A stretch of DNA of 64,000 bases, from contig CP141893.1 of NCBI GenBank assembly GCA_036871055.1, positions 2,294,001 through 2,358,000 of the forward strand, in the 5' to 3' direction. The notes below the pieces were generated by a model, which was not told the origin of the DNA, searched no databases, and saw only the letters and a list, made by a program, of their open reading frames with translations. Origin of the DNA: Bisbaumannia sp015645095 (lineage in GTDB: Bacteria; Pseudomonadota; Gammaproteobacteria; Pseudomonadales; Halomonadaceae). Positions 51,398 through 59,773 of the stretch are shown one piece after another (the first letter of the stretch is position 1; each line of letters begins with the position of its first letter). The position numbers and the translations under genes were made by a program.

Positions 51398-52822
51398 TCA
51401 GCGCTCCGTCATTGCATTGCCCATCCCGCGCAGCACCGGCTTGAGCAGGTACTCCATGATGGTGCGCTGTCCGGTGCGGATATCGACCTGGGCGGTCATG
51501 CCGGGAATGATCGGCATCTCCGGTGCCAGGGTCGCCTCCTGGGTGCGCACCCGGACCAGGTAGAAGGTGTTGCCGTTGTCATCGGTGATGGTATCGGCGC
51601 TGATATGCTCCAGTTGGGCATCGAGCCCGCCAAAGATGGTGAAATCGTAGGCGGTCAGCTTGATAAAGGCCTCCTGCCCGGGCCGCAGGAAGGCGATATC
51701 CTGGGGGGCGATGCGTGCCTCCACCAACAGCTGATCATCGGTTGGCACGATCTCCACCACGTCCTGGCCGGGTTGGGCCACCCCGCCCAGGGTGGTGATA
51801 TTGAGGCGCTGCACGATCCCCGCGACCGGCGCACGCAGCTCCGCCAGGCGTACCCGGTCCTCGAGGCCGGTGCTACTCTCCTGCAGGGCCGAGAGCTCAC
51901 CCATGGTCTGGGCCAGTTCGTTACGCCATTCGCCGCGGCGCTCAAGGGTGATCTCGCGAAGTTGCGCCTGGGCCTCTTCCACGCCCGCTTCGAGACGCGA
52001 GACCTGGGCACTGGCCTGGCTACGCTCGCCGCTGGCCCGGGAGACCTCCCGGCGCAGCCGGATCACCTCCACCTCGGAGACCGCCCCGCTCTGCAGCAGC
52101 GGCTGGGTCATGTTGAGCTCCTGGCTGGCCAGCCCCAGGTCCCGCGATGCGGCATTGAAACGCGCCCGGGCCTCGTTCAACTCTTCGCGGCGCTGGGTCA
52201 GGCGCTCGCGGACGATGCTCTCCTGCTCGCGCAGTTCGGCCCTTCGCCCCTCATAGAGCTCCCGCTCTCGCTCCACCAGGTCGGGGGCCTGGGCCACCAA
52301 CTCGGGGGAAGGACGATAGATATCGTCGGCCACCAGGGCGCGCAGCCGTTCCGCCCGTGCCTGCAGGGCCCAGACCCGGGCCTGGTTCTCGCGGAAGCTC
52401 GAGGCATAGCGGGTCGGATCGATGCGCATCAGGAGCTGGCCGGCCTCCACCCGCTGCCCCTCGGCCACCAGGATCTCCTGCACCACGCCCCCGTCGTAGG
52501 ACTGCACCCGTTGCAGTTGAGATGAGGGAATGATGCGCCCGTCGCCCTTGGTCACTTCATCGATCTGTGCCAGGGTCGCCCAGATCACCAGCCCCACCAG
52601 TGCCATTACCACCAGATAGAGGAAGGCCCGGGCCCGCAGCGGCTCCTGCTGCATGCGTGCCCAGTCGGCGTCGCTGGCCCAGTCCCGATTGAGGTGAGCC
52701 GAGGAGACCCAGCGCGAGAAGAGGCGATCGATCAGCGGCCGGAAGGGCTTGCCGCCGCCCTCGCTGAGACGCCCGATCCGCTCGAAACCACGCTGCTCCA
52801 GGGTCGGCTTGCGCTCTGCCAT
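51398..52822 (-). CDS. lapC: Type I secretion periplasmic adaptor (HlyD/LapC family)
   Basis: A 474-residue membrane fusion protein. An N-terminal cytoplasmic stretch (about 70 residues) leads to one membrane helix (AFLYLVVMALVGLVIWATLA), then the lipoyl halves (GGVVQEILVAEGQRVEAGQLL and LRAPVAGIVQRLNITTLGG) around a long coiled coil (about 165-330). It bridges the ABC exporter and the outer-membrane pore. Its ATG overlaps the exporter's TGA by 1 bp (TGATG), and a LuxR gene follows by 2 bp. Confidence 0.93.
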   Translation of the reverse strand: MAERKPTLEQRGFERIGRLSEGGGKPFRPLIDRLFSRWVSSAHLNRDWASDADWARMQQEPLRARAFLYLVVMALVGLVIWATLAQIDEVTKGDGRIIPSSQLQRVQSYDGGVVQEILVAEGQRVEAGQLLMRIDPTRYASSFRENQARVWALQARAERLRALVADDIYRPSPELVAQAPDLVERERELYEGRRAELREQESIVRERLTQRREELNEARARFNAASRDLGLASQELNMTQPLLQSGAVSEVEVIRLRREVSRASGERSQASAQVSRLEAGVEEAQAQLREITLERRGEWRNELAQTMGELSALQESSTGLEDRVRLAELRAPVAGIVQRLNITTLGGVAQPGQDVVEIVPTDDQLLVEARIAPQDIAFLRPGQEAFIKLTAYDFTIFGGLDAQLEHISADTITDDNGNTFYLVRVRTQEATLAPEMPIIPGMTAQVDIRTGQRTIMEYLLKPVLRGMGNAMTER

Positions 52823-54972
52823 CAGCGTGCCCTCCCGATCTGTCCGCTACGCAGGGCGGCCACCACCTTATCCTTGGGCCCATCCGCCACCACCTTGCCG
52901 GCATCGATGACGATGATGCGCTCCACCAGCGCCAGCAGCGAGGTGCGATGAGTCACCACCACCAGGGTCTTGTGCTCCGCCAGGCTGGCGAGGCGCTGCT
53001 TGAAGGCCTCCTCGCTGGCGTGATCCATGGCGCTGCTGGGCTCATCCAGCAGCAGAATGGCGGGATCCATCACCATCGCCCGGGCGATGGCCACGCTCTG
53101 ACGCTGGCCGCCGGAGAGCGACTCGCCACGCTCCCCCACCGGCATATCCAGCCCCAGGGGATGACGATTGACCAGCTCGGTGAGCCCCGCCACCTCCAGG
53201 GCCTGCTGCAATGCCTCGTCGCTCACCCCTTCGCTGCCGCCTCCGGCGATGATGTTGTCGCGCAGGCTGCCGAAGAAGAGGCTGACGTCCTGGGGCACGT
53301 AGCCGATATGCCGACGCAGGTCCATGGGATCCCACTGGCGGATATCCACCCCATCCACGCTGACGGCCCCCGCGGTAGGCTGGTAGAGCCCCAGGATCAG
53401 CTTGTCCAGGGTCGACTTGCCGGAGCCGATGCGTCCCAGCAGGGCGACCTTCTCACCGGCTCCGATCTTCAACGAGACGTCACGCAGCGCCTCCTGGGCC
53501 TCCTCCGGGTAACGGAAGCTCACCTTGTCGAAGGCGATCTCACCACGAATCACCGGGCGGCTGATCAGGTGGCGGCCTTCCTCGCGCTCCTGGGGCTTCT
53601 CCATCACCTGATCGAGGCCCGCCAGGGCGGTGGAGGACTGGTGATACTGCGCCAACAGGGAAGCCGCCTGGCTGATCGGCGCCATGGCGCGGGACGACAA
53701 CAGATAGGCGGCGATCAACCCGCCCTGGCTCAACTCCCCGGCGATGATCAGGTAGACCCCGATGATGATCACCGACACCGCCACCGTATGCTGTGCCCAG
53801 AGGGCCACGCTGGACACCGAACTGCTCAGCAGCCGCAGTTGCGCCGAGGTCCGCGACAGGAAGGCCGTGGTCTTCTCCCATAGCCCCTGAATCCGCCCCT
53901 CGGCGCGCAGCGCCTTGACGGTCTCCAGGTTGGAGACCGACTCCACCAGGCTGGCATTGCGCTGGGCACTGACCCGCCAGGTGGTCTCGGATAGCTCGTG
54001 CATGCGACTCTGGGCGGCCAGTGCATAGAGCAGCACGAAGAGCGCGCCGATGGCAATGGGGATCACCAGGGGCACGCCGATGATCGCCACGATGCCGGCG
54101 AAGAGCAGCACGAAGGGCAGGTCCACCAGGGCCACCACGGTGGCGGAGCCGATAAAGCCGCGCACCGCCTCGAAGGAGTGCAGGGTCGCGGCGAAGGAAC
54201 CGGTGGAGGCCGGTCGTGCCTCCATGCGCATGCCCAGGACCCGCTCCATGATGCTGCTGGAGAGCTTGACGTCGGCGCGGCTGGCGGCCAGGTCGACGAA
54301 GGCACTGCGCATCAGGCGCAGCGCCAGGTCGAAGCAGAGCACCACGAAGACCCCCGCCGCCAGGGCCCAGAGGGTCTCGGTGGCCTGGTTGGGCACCACC
54401 CGGTCGTAGACATTGAGCACGAACAGCGGCATGGCCACGGCGAAGAGGTTGATCAGTACCGAACCCACCAGCACGTCACGGTAGAGGCGTCGATTCTCGG
54501 CGATCACCCCCCAGAACCAATGCCGGGCGCGCAACCGCTTGACCTCCGGCCCCCGGGCATCGAAACGGAAACTGGGGCGGGCGTAGATGGCTCGACCACT
54601 ATAGCGCGCCTCCAGTTCGTCGAGGCCGACTGGCGTGGCGGCCTCCCCCAGTTCGGGGAAGATCACCTCGGCGCGCCGCGCCTTCACGTCCAGGGAGACC
54701 AGCACGCAGGCCCGGTGGGGCTCGAGCATCAGGATCACCGGAAACAGGGCTGGATTGAGCCGCACCAGGGCACAGCGGGCCTGGCGCGCCGCCAGCCCCG
54801 CCCGCTTGGCCGCCCGCGGGAAGACCCCGGGGGTCAGCTCGCCGTTCTCCAACGGCAGGCCGGCCACCAGGGCCTCGGTCACGACCTCGTGGTCGTGGGC
54901 ACGCGCCACGACCCTGAGACATTCGGCCAGATCGCCTCCGGCGAAACGGAACCACTTCTCGTCACTGGTCAC
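52822..54972 (-). CDS. lapB: Type I secretion ABC exporter with C39-like domain (LapB)
   Basis: A 716-residue ABC transporter half. The N-terminal 130 residues form a C39-peptidase-like domain without the catalytic cysteine, as in RTX exporters, where it binds the substrate. A six-helix transmembrane domain (165-440) precedes the nucleotide-binding domain: Walker A GRIGSGKST at 513-521, signature LSGGQ at 619-623 and Walker B ILLLDEP at 639-645. It should export the linked RTX adhesin directly from cytoplasm to surface. It follows the TolC-OmpA gene by 55 bp and is coupled to lapC. Confidence 0.94.
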   Translation of the reverse strand: MTSDEKWFRFAGGDLAECLRVVARAHDHEVVTEALVAGLPLENGELTPGVFPRAAKRAGLAARQARCALVRLNPALFPVILMLEPHRACVLVSLDVKARRAEVIFPELGEAATPVGLDELEARYSGRAIYARPSFRFDARGPEVKRLRARHWFWGVIAENRRLYRDVLVGSVLINLFAVAMPLFVLNVYDRVVPNQATETLWALAAGVFVVLCFDLALRLMRSAFVDLAASRADVKLSSSIMERVLGMRMEARPASTGSFAATLHSFEAVRGFIGSATVVALVDLPFVLLFAGIVAIIGVPLVIPIAIGALFVLLYALAAQSRMHELSETTWRVSAQRNASLVESVSNLETVKALRAEGRIQGLWEKTTAFLSRTSAQLRLLSSSVSSVALWAQHTVAVSVIIIGVYLIIAGELSQGGLIAAYLLSSRAMAPISQAASLLAQYHQSSTALAGLDQVMEKPQEREEGRHLISRPVIRGEIAFDKVSFRYPEEAQEALRDVSLKIGAGEKVALLGRIGSGKSTLDKLILGLYQPTAGAVSVDGVDIRQWDPMDLRRHIGYVPQDVSLFFGSLRDNIIAGGGSEGVSDEALQQALEVAGLTELVNRHPLGLDMPVGERGESLSGGQRQSVAIARAMVMDPAILLLDEPSSAMDHASEEAFKQRLASLAEHKTLVVVTHRTSLLALVERIIVIDAGKVVADGPKDKVVAALRSGQIGRAR

Positions 54973-55027
54973 GGCTGATCCCTACTCAAGTTGCGGCGAA
55001 GCCTCTCCCTGTCTGCCGATCCTTCGG

Positions 55028-56836
55028 CTACTCGTCGAGGCGCTCCAGGGTGATCTCGACCCGGCGGTTGGCGCGCCGGCCTTCCACCGTGGCATTGGTG
55101 GCCACCGGCTGGCGAGAGCCATAGCCGCGGGTCTCCATCAGGCTAGCCGGAATCCCCTGGCTGGCCAGGTAGCCGGCCACGCTGTCGGCGCGTCGCTGGG
55201 AGAGCGGGTCATTGATGGCATCGGTGCCGGTGATATCCGCATGGCCGGCGATAAAGACCCGCCGCAGGTCGCTGCGTCCGCGAATCTGCGATGCCAGGCG
55301 ATCCAGCTCGCCGCGGGCCGCCGGGCTCAGCTCGGCACTGTTGATGGCGAAGAGGGTATCCGCGGAGAGGGTCACGTCCGGCGCCCGGGTCGGCGCCGGC
55401 ACGCTCATGCCGGCCACCAGATCATCCAGGCTGTAGCTGGTGGGTGCCTGTACCGGACAGATGTCTGCGGGGCTCAGGCTGATGCCATCGCTGCCCAGGT
55501 CGGCCAGGCTCGGCATATCGGCGCGGGTGATCCCCAGGGCCGGCAACAGGCTGCCCATGGAAGCCAGGGTCCGGGCATGGGCCAGGGCCAGGTCATAGCG
55601 GGCATTGGCATAGGCGCGGCTGGCCTCGAAGTACTCGTTCTCGGAGTCGAGCACATCGAGCAGGGTGCGCTGGCCGATATCGAACTGTTGCTGGTAGGCG
55701 CCGCGGACCCGGTCGATGGACTGACGGTGCTGGTTCAGATGATTCATCTGCTCGCGCAGGCGACGGGTATCGTTGTAGGCGATCTGGGTGGTCTGGCGCA
55801 CATTGGTGCACTCCAGGTCTCTCAGGTCCATGGACTGCTCGAGCAGGTCGCTGGTACGCCGGAACTCCGCCAGGTCGCTGCCGCCGCGGAAGAGGTTGAT
55901 GCTCGCCACCAGTTCCACCACGGTATGATCGCGACGCCCCGCCACATCGCTCAGGTTGTTGTTGCCATGGCGGGCACGGAAGTCGAGGCGCGGATGGAAG
56001 CCGGAACGGGCCCCCTCGCGCTCGGCGCGAGCCGCGGCGATGTTCTCGATGGCGGCATGAAAGTTGGGATTGCCCTGGTAGGCCATCTCTACCGCTTCGG
56101 CCACCGAGGGCGGCATGCGGTCATCCAGGCTCGGCGCCGGGGCCAGGTTCTCCGCCGGCAGCTCGCCGACGATGCGCAGATAGCGGGCACTGACGTCGTG
56201 CAAGTTGGAGGCCTCGGTAAGCAGGTTGGACTCGGCCAGCGCCAGGCGCCCACTGATCTGTTGCAAATCGACGCCACGCCCGGCCCCGGTGCGCACCCGG
56301 TCCTCGATCTGGTTGAAGACCCGCAGGTGCTCGCCGTAATTGTCCCGGGCCAGGGAGACCAGCTCACGGAAGCGCTGAACATCGAGATAGGCGCGGGTCG
56401 CCTCCAGGGCCACCTCCTCGCTGGCGCCCAGCAGTTCGTAGTAGCGCACCAGCTTGGCACGATCGAGCTGTTCCACGGCGCTGCGGGTGGCGAAACCGTC
56501 ATAGAGCATCTGGGTCAGGGAGATCTCGACGAAGTCCGACGAGAAGCTGCCGCGTCCATCTCCCTCGCGGGCTTCACGGCCGACACCACCGACCAGGTCG
56601 ACGCTGGGGAAGTAGTTGCCCCGGGCCACCCCGACCTCGTTCATTGCCGCCTGGAAACCGTTCCAGCTGGCCTGCACCTCCGGATTGGTATTGATGGCCC
56701 GCTGGGCCACCTCGGTAAGGTTGCCCGCCGTGCTCTGGGCCAGGGCGGCGGTGGTCGCGCCGCTCAGGCAGGCCGCCCCGACGGCCAGCACCAGGCGTTT
56801 TATTGGAGTCCCTTGAATCGACATGAAGGTATTCAT
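55028..56836 (-). CDS. TolC-family outer membrane pore fused to OmpA-like domain (LapE type)
   Basis: A 602-residue protein. A signal peptide ends near ALA-QS (residue 33). Residues 35-440 are a TolC/AggA-type outer membrane efflux domain with two repeated halves (AINTNPEVQASWNGFQAA and AYQGNPNFHAAIENIAAA). After a linker, residues about 487-602 are an OmpA-like peptidoglycan-binding domain (FIAGHADITGTDAINDPLSQRRADSV and RRANRRVEI). This joins the export pore to the cell wall. Standard LapE and TolC lack the OmpA part. GAGGGG precedes ATG 56836. It is the first gene of the exporter operon. Confidence 0.93.
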   Translation of the reverse strand: MNTFMSIQGTPIKRLVLAVGAACLSGATTAALAQSTAGNLTEVAQRAINTNPEVQASWNGFQAAMNEVGVARGNYFPSVDLVGGVGREAREGDGRGSFSSDFVEISLTQMLYDGFATRSAVEQLDRAKLVRYYELLGASEEVALEATRAYLDVQRFRELVSLARDNYGEHLRVFNQIEDRVRTGAGRGVDLQQISGRLALAESNLLTEASNLHDVSARYLRIVGELPAENLAPAPSLDDRMPPSVAEAVEMAYQGNPNFHAAIENIAAARAEREGARSGFHPRLDFRARHGNNNLSDVAGRRDHTVVELVASINLFRGGSDLAEFRRTSDLLEQSMDLRDLECTNVRQTTQIAYNDTRRLREQMNHLNQHRQSIDRVRGAYQQQFDIGQRTLLDVLDSENEYFEASRAYANARYDLALAHARTLASMGSLLPALGITRADMPSLADLGSDGISLSPADICPVQAPTSYSLDDLVAGMSVPAPTRAPDVTLSADTLFAINSAELSPAARGELDRLASQIRGRSDLRRVFIAGHADITGTDAINDPLSQRRADSVAGYLASQGIPASLMETRGYGSRQPVATNATVEGRRANRRVEITLERLDE

Positions 56837-56891
56837 GATCGCCCCTCGTGCATCAACGCATCTGCTAGTGGTGGAGTGATGATGCGGCTTA

Positions 56892-56921
56892 CCTCCCGAG
56901 GCATATCCATGCTTCGGGAGG
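56892..56921. promoter_or_regulatory. Strong hairpin upstream of the TolC-OmpA gene
   Basis: CCTCCCGA-g-GCAT-atcc-ATGC-t-TCGGGAGG forms a stem of 12 pairs with one mismatch, 56-85 bp before the start codon. It lies in the probable 5' leader of the exporter operon, in a 282-bp AT-rich gap that otherwise shows no gene. It has no T run in the gene direction, so control of RNA stability or translation, or an operator, is more likely than a terminator. Confidence 0.5.
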
Positions 56922-57118
56922 CAGGCACTTTTTGTAAACTAACGTAACGCTATTTGCACTCTAGTCGATGGAATTCAGCTCCGCCAAGAAAATGCGCCGC
57001 CATGATTCCACGCCTGGCAGCACTCGCCAGCCGCGGCCGAGGCCCGATGAACACTGACGCCATCGATGCGCCATGGTATGGTTAAGCGGTGATTTCCGCG
57101 CTTAAGGAGCGTACCCCC

Positions 57119-57400
57119 ATGTCGGCCTCTGAAATTCAAAAGACTCGTGTCATCAATGAGCTACGCAGCTTTATCAAGAAGCTGCTGGAGGACCCCAAGA
57201 TCCTCGAGCAATCGCTGGTCGTGGCCCGCAAGCACCTCGGCGAGGGCAACGACAAGGACGTGATGGCGCGCATCGCCAACGAGATCTCCGACACCACCAG
57301 CGTGCATATCCCCGAGGATCCCAGCGAACACTCGGAAGCGGACAAGCTCTACCTGGAGCTGCTCAAGGAAGTGATCAACGAAGAGCAGGCTCTCTACTAA
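57119..57400 (+). CDS. Small conserved helical protein of unknown function
   Basis: A 93-residue acidic protein, MSASEIQKTRVINELRSFIK onward. It looks all-helical (LLEDPKILEQSLVVARKHL, then ADKLYLELLKEVINEEQALY), with no signal peptide, cysteines or membrane helix. AAGGAG lies 9 nt before ATG 57119; the frame begins ten codons earlier at 57089, where no ribosome-binding site is seen. It is followed by panE after 16 bp. I do not recognise the family. Confidence 0.75.
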   Translation: MSASEIQKTRVINELRSFIKKLLEDPKILEQSLVVARKHLGEGNDKDVMARIANEISDTTSVHIPEDPSEHSEADKLYLELLKEVINEEQALY

Positions 57401-57416
57401 GGGACGAGGACGGACG

Positions 57417-58355
57417 ATGCGCTTTGCGATCTATGGCAGTGGCGGCGTGGGCGGCTACTTCGGAGGCCGCCTCGCCGAGGCCGGCGAGGACGTCCACTTT
57501 ATCGCCCGCGGCGACCACCTGGCGGCCATGCGCCGCGATGGACTCAAGGTGTTGAGCCCCCAGGGCGACGTCCTGATCGCGCCGGTCCAGGCCAGCGCGG
57601 ATCCCGCCGAGGTCGGTCCCGTGGACTGCGTGCTGGTGGCGGTCAAGGCCTGGCAGGTCGCCGAGATCGCCGAGGCCATGGCGCCCCTGGTGGGCCCCGA
57701 GACCCTGCTGCTGCCCCTGGAGAATGGCGTGGAGGCCAGCGACCACCTCGCCGAGCGCTGGGGCCGGCAGCGGGTGCTGGGCGGGCTCTGCGGCATCCTC
57801 GCCTATCGCGAGGCTCCCGGAGTGGTTCGCCACGCCGGGGTCGACCCCTTCCTGCGCTTCGGCGAGCTGGACAACCGCCCCAGCGAGCGTACCCGGCGCC
57901 TCAAGGCGATCTTCGATGCCACCCGGGGCGTTAGCGCCGAGATTCCCGATGACATCCAGGCGGCCATCTGGAGCAAGTTCCTGTTCATCTGTGCCATGAG
58001 CGGCGTGGGGGCGGTCACCCGGGCGCCCATCGGCATCAGCCGCACCCAGCCGGAGAGCCGCCGGTTACTGGAAGCGGTGATGGAGGAGATCTGCGCCGTG
58101 GCCAAGGCCCGGGGCGTTCGCCTGCACCGCGATGCGGTGAGCCGCGCCATGAAGTTTATCGACAGCATGCCGGAGAGCAGTACCGCCTCCATGCAGCGCG
58201 ATATCATCCGTGGCCTGCCCTCGGAGCTCGACTCCCAGAACGGCGCCGTGGTCCGCCTGGGCCGCGCCACCGGCGTCGCCACGCCGGTCAACGAGGCCAT
58301 TCATGCGGCCCTGCTGCCCCAGGAGCGACGCGCCCGGGGCGAGCTGAGTTTCTGA
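57417..58355 (+). CDS. panE: 2-dehydropantoate 2-reductase
   Basis: A 312-residue NADPH-dependent ketopantoate reductase (ApbA/PanE family) that makes pantoate for coenzyme A. The Rossmann loop GSGGVGGYFGG begins at residue 7, VKAWQ holds the likely catalytic lysine region, and the C-terminal SMQRDIIRGLPSELDSQNGAVVRLG is the family's substrate-binding block. Several genomes carry paralogues of this family with other 2-ketoacid substrates, so panE activity is likely but not certain. It converges on the PEBP gene. Confidence 0.85.
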   Translation: MRFAIYGSGGVGGYFGGRLAEAGEDVHFIARGDHLAAMRRDGLKVLSPQGDVLIAPVQASADPAEVGPVDCVLVAVKAWQVAEIAEAMAPLVGPETLLLPLENGVEASDHLAERWGRQRVLGGLCGILAYREAPGVVRHAGVDPFLRFGELDNRPSERTRRLKAIFDATRGVSAEIPDDIQAAIWSKFLFICAMSGVGAVTRAPIGISRTQPESRRLLEAVMEEICAVAKARGVRLHRDAVSRAMKFIDSMPESSTASMQRDIIRGLPSELDSQNGAVVRLGRATGVATPVNEAIHAALLPQERRARGELSF

Positions 58356-58365
58356 GCGCCCCGCC

Positions 58366-58842
58366 TCACTCCCGACGATAGCGCCCCACCAGGCGATTCA
58401 TGCCCAGCAGGTGGGGCTCGATCCGTGCCAGCAACTCGTCCAGGCGCATCCCCGCCGGCAGGTCCAGGTCCACGTCCAGGGCCAGTACCCAGAAGTAGTA
58501 GTGGTGGTCCCCATGCCCCTCCGGCGGCATGGGGCCGCCATAGCCCGGCAGGCCGAAATCATTGACGCCGGGGGTGCCCGCCGTACTGCCTTCCGCCAGA
58601 TGCGTCGTCTCCGCCGGCAGGTTATAGAGCACCCAGTGCACGAAGCCGTAGCCGCCATGCTGGACCAGGGGCGCGTCCGGGTCGTGGCAGAACACGGCGA
58701 AGGCGCGGGTGCCCTTGGGCACCTCTTCCCAAAGCAGGGCGGGCGAGACATCCTCCCCCTCGCCGCTATGCTGACGGGGAATCGCCTGGCCGGGGCCGAA
58801 GGCGGGACTGCTCAGGGTCAGGGAAGAAATGGCAAAGGGCAT
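58366..58842 (-). CDS. YbhB/YbcL-family Raf kinase inhibitor-like protein (PEBP)
   Basis: A 158-residue phosphatidylethanolamine-binding-protein fold. Typical blocks are SPALLWEEVPKGTRAFAVFCHDPDAP, HWVLYNLPAETTHLAEG and YGGPMPPEGHGDHHYYFWVLALD. The DPDAP and GDHHYYF segments line the small anion pocket. There is no signal peptide, so it is cytoplasmic like YbhB. The bacterial role is not known. It stands alone, convergent with panE and divergent from the thioredoxin-like gene. Confidence 0.92.
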   Translation of the reverse strand: MPFAISSLTLSSPAFGPGQAIPRQHSGEGEDVSPALLWEEVPKGTRAFAVFCHDPDAPLVQHGGYGFVHWVLYNLPAETTHLAEGSTAGTPGVNDFGLPGYGGPMPPEGHGDHHYYFWVLALDVDLDLPAGMRLDELLARIEPHLLGMNRLVGRYRRE

Positions 58843-58954
58843 GGCAAGTACCTCCGCTAGCGAATGGTGTCATCAGCATCGCCGTCCTGGCGATCGCCAT
58901 CAAGGCCGAGGAATCTGATAGGCTGCCAGCATTCCCTGCCAGAGGAGTGATGTC

Positions 58955-59512
58955 ATGGCCAAGACCGCCTCTACCATGATCGATCTGGGCAGTGCCCTGC
59001 CCGACTTCCGCCTCGCCGACCCCGAGGGCGAAATCACCAGCCGCGACGACTTCCTCGGCCGACCGCTGCTGGTGGCCTTTATCTGCAACCACTGCCCCTT
59101 TGTCCGCCATATCGCCGATGCCTTCGCCGAGCTGGCACGAGAGTCCCAGGCCAAGGGGCTCGGCGTGGTGGCCATCAACAGCAACGACTTCCACGCCTAC
59201 CCGGACGATGACCCCGAATCGATGCGCGAAGAGGCCCGCGCCCGGGGCTATGACTTCCCCTACCTGGTGGATGATACCCAGGCGGTGGCCCGGGCCTTCC
59301 AGGCCGCCTGCACCCCGGACTTTTTCCTCTTCGACGCCGAGCATCGCCTGGCCTACCGCGGCCAGTTCGATGACAGTCGCCCGGGCCAGGAAACCCCGGT
59401 GACCGGCGCCGACCTGCGTGCCGCCATCGAAGCGGTGCTGGCGGGCCGGACACCGAGCCCCGACCAGCGCCCCTCCCTGGGCTGCAATATCAAATGGAAG
59501 GCCGAAGCGTGA
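58955..59512 (+). CDS. Thioredoxin-family protein (peroxiredoxin-like fold, CxxC)
   Basis: A 185-residue cytoplasmic protein with the AhpC/TSA-like thioredoxin fold. The redox pair is Cys44 and Cys47 in FICNHCPFV. The segments VVAINSNDFHAYPDDDPESM and QAACTPDFFLFD are typical of a subfamily of unknown substrate, as is the C-terminal SLGCNIKWK, which adds a third cysteine. GAGGAG precedes the ATG. It probably acts as a thiol reductase or peroxidase; no partner is nearby. Confidence 0.85.
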   Translation: MAKTASTMIDLGSALPDFRLADPEGEITSRDDFLGRPLLVAFICNHCPFVRHIADAFAELARESQAKGLGVVAINSNDFHAYPDDDPESMREEARARGYDFPYLVDDTQAVARAFQAACTPDFFLFDAEHRLAYRGQFDDSRPGQETPVTGADLRAAIEAVLAGRTPSPDQRPSLGCNIKWKAEA

Positions 59513-59553
59513 ACGCCTGGGGGCGCCTGACTGCCCCCCGGGAAGCGAGGCCT

Positions 59554-59647
59554 GTGACACCTGACCGAGTTGCAACAGGTGTCACGTCACAACTGTGACG
59601 GCCCGACGCCTCATGCTCTTGACAGTCTTGAGATAACCCACTGTCAA
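59554..59647. promoter_or_regulatory. Cluster of three dyads upstream of exported VOC gene
   Basis: GTGACACCTG and CAGGTGTCAC (59554-59563, 59576-59585) form a perfect 10-bp dyad. GTCACAACTGTGAC (59586-59599) is a second palindrome. TTGACAGT and ACTGTCAA (59619-59626, 59640-59647) form a third, overlapping a possible -35 box TTGACA. The 261-bp gap holds no gene. The dyads look like operators or leader stems for the VOC gene at 59774. Confidence 0.5.
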
Positions 59648-59773
59648 TAAAGGCATCGACCGAATCCTGGCGGGCTGCTTCCGGCTGGCATGCCACTTGC
59701 CTATCTCCACTCTGGATGCACCGAACGCGGGTATCCATTGGCAACGAGATAATAGATAACAAGGAGTCATGCC

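Noticed and set aside
56892..56921. c-di-GMP riboswitch in front of the exporter operon
   Set aside because: Only a single hairpin is present; no conserved GEMM core was recognised.
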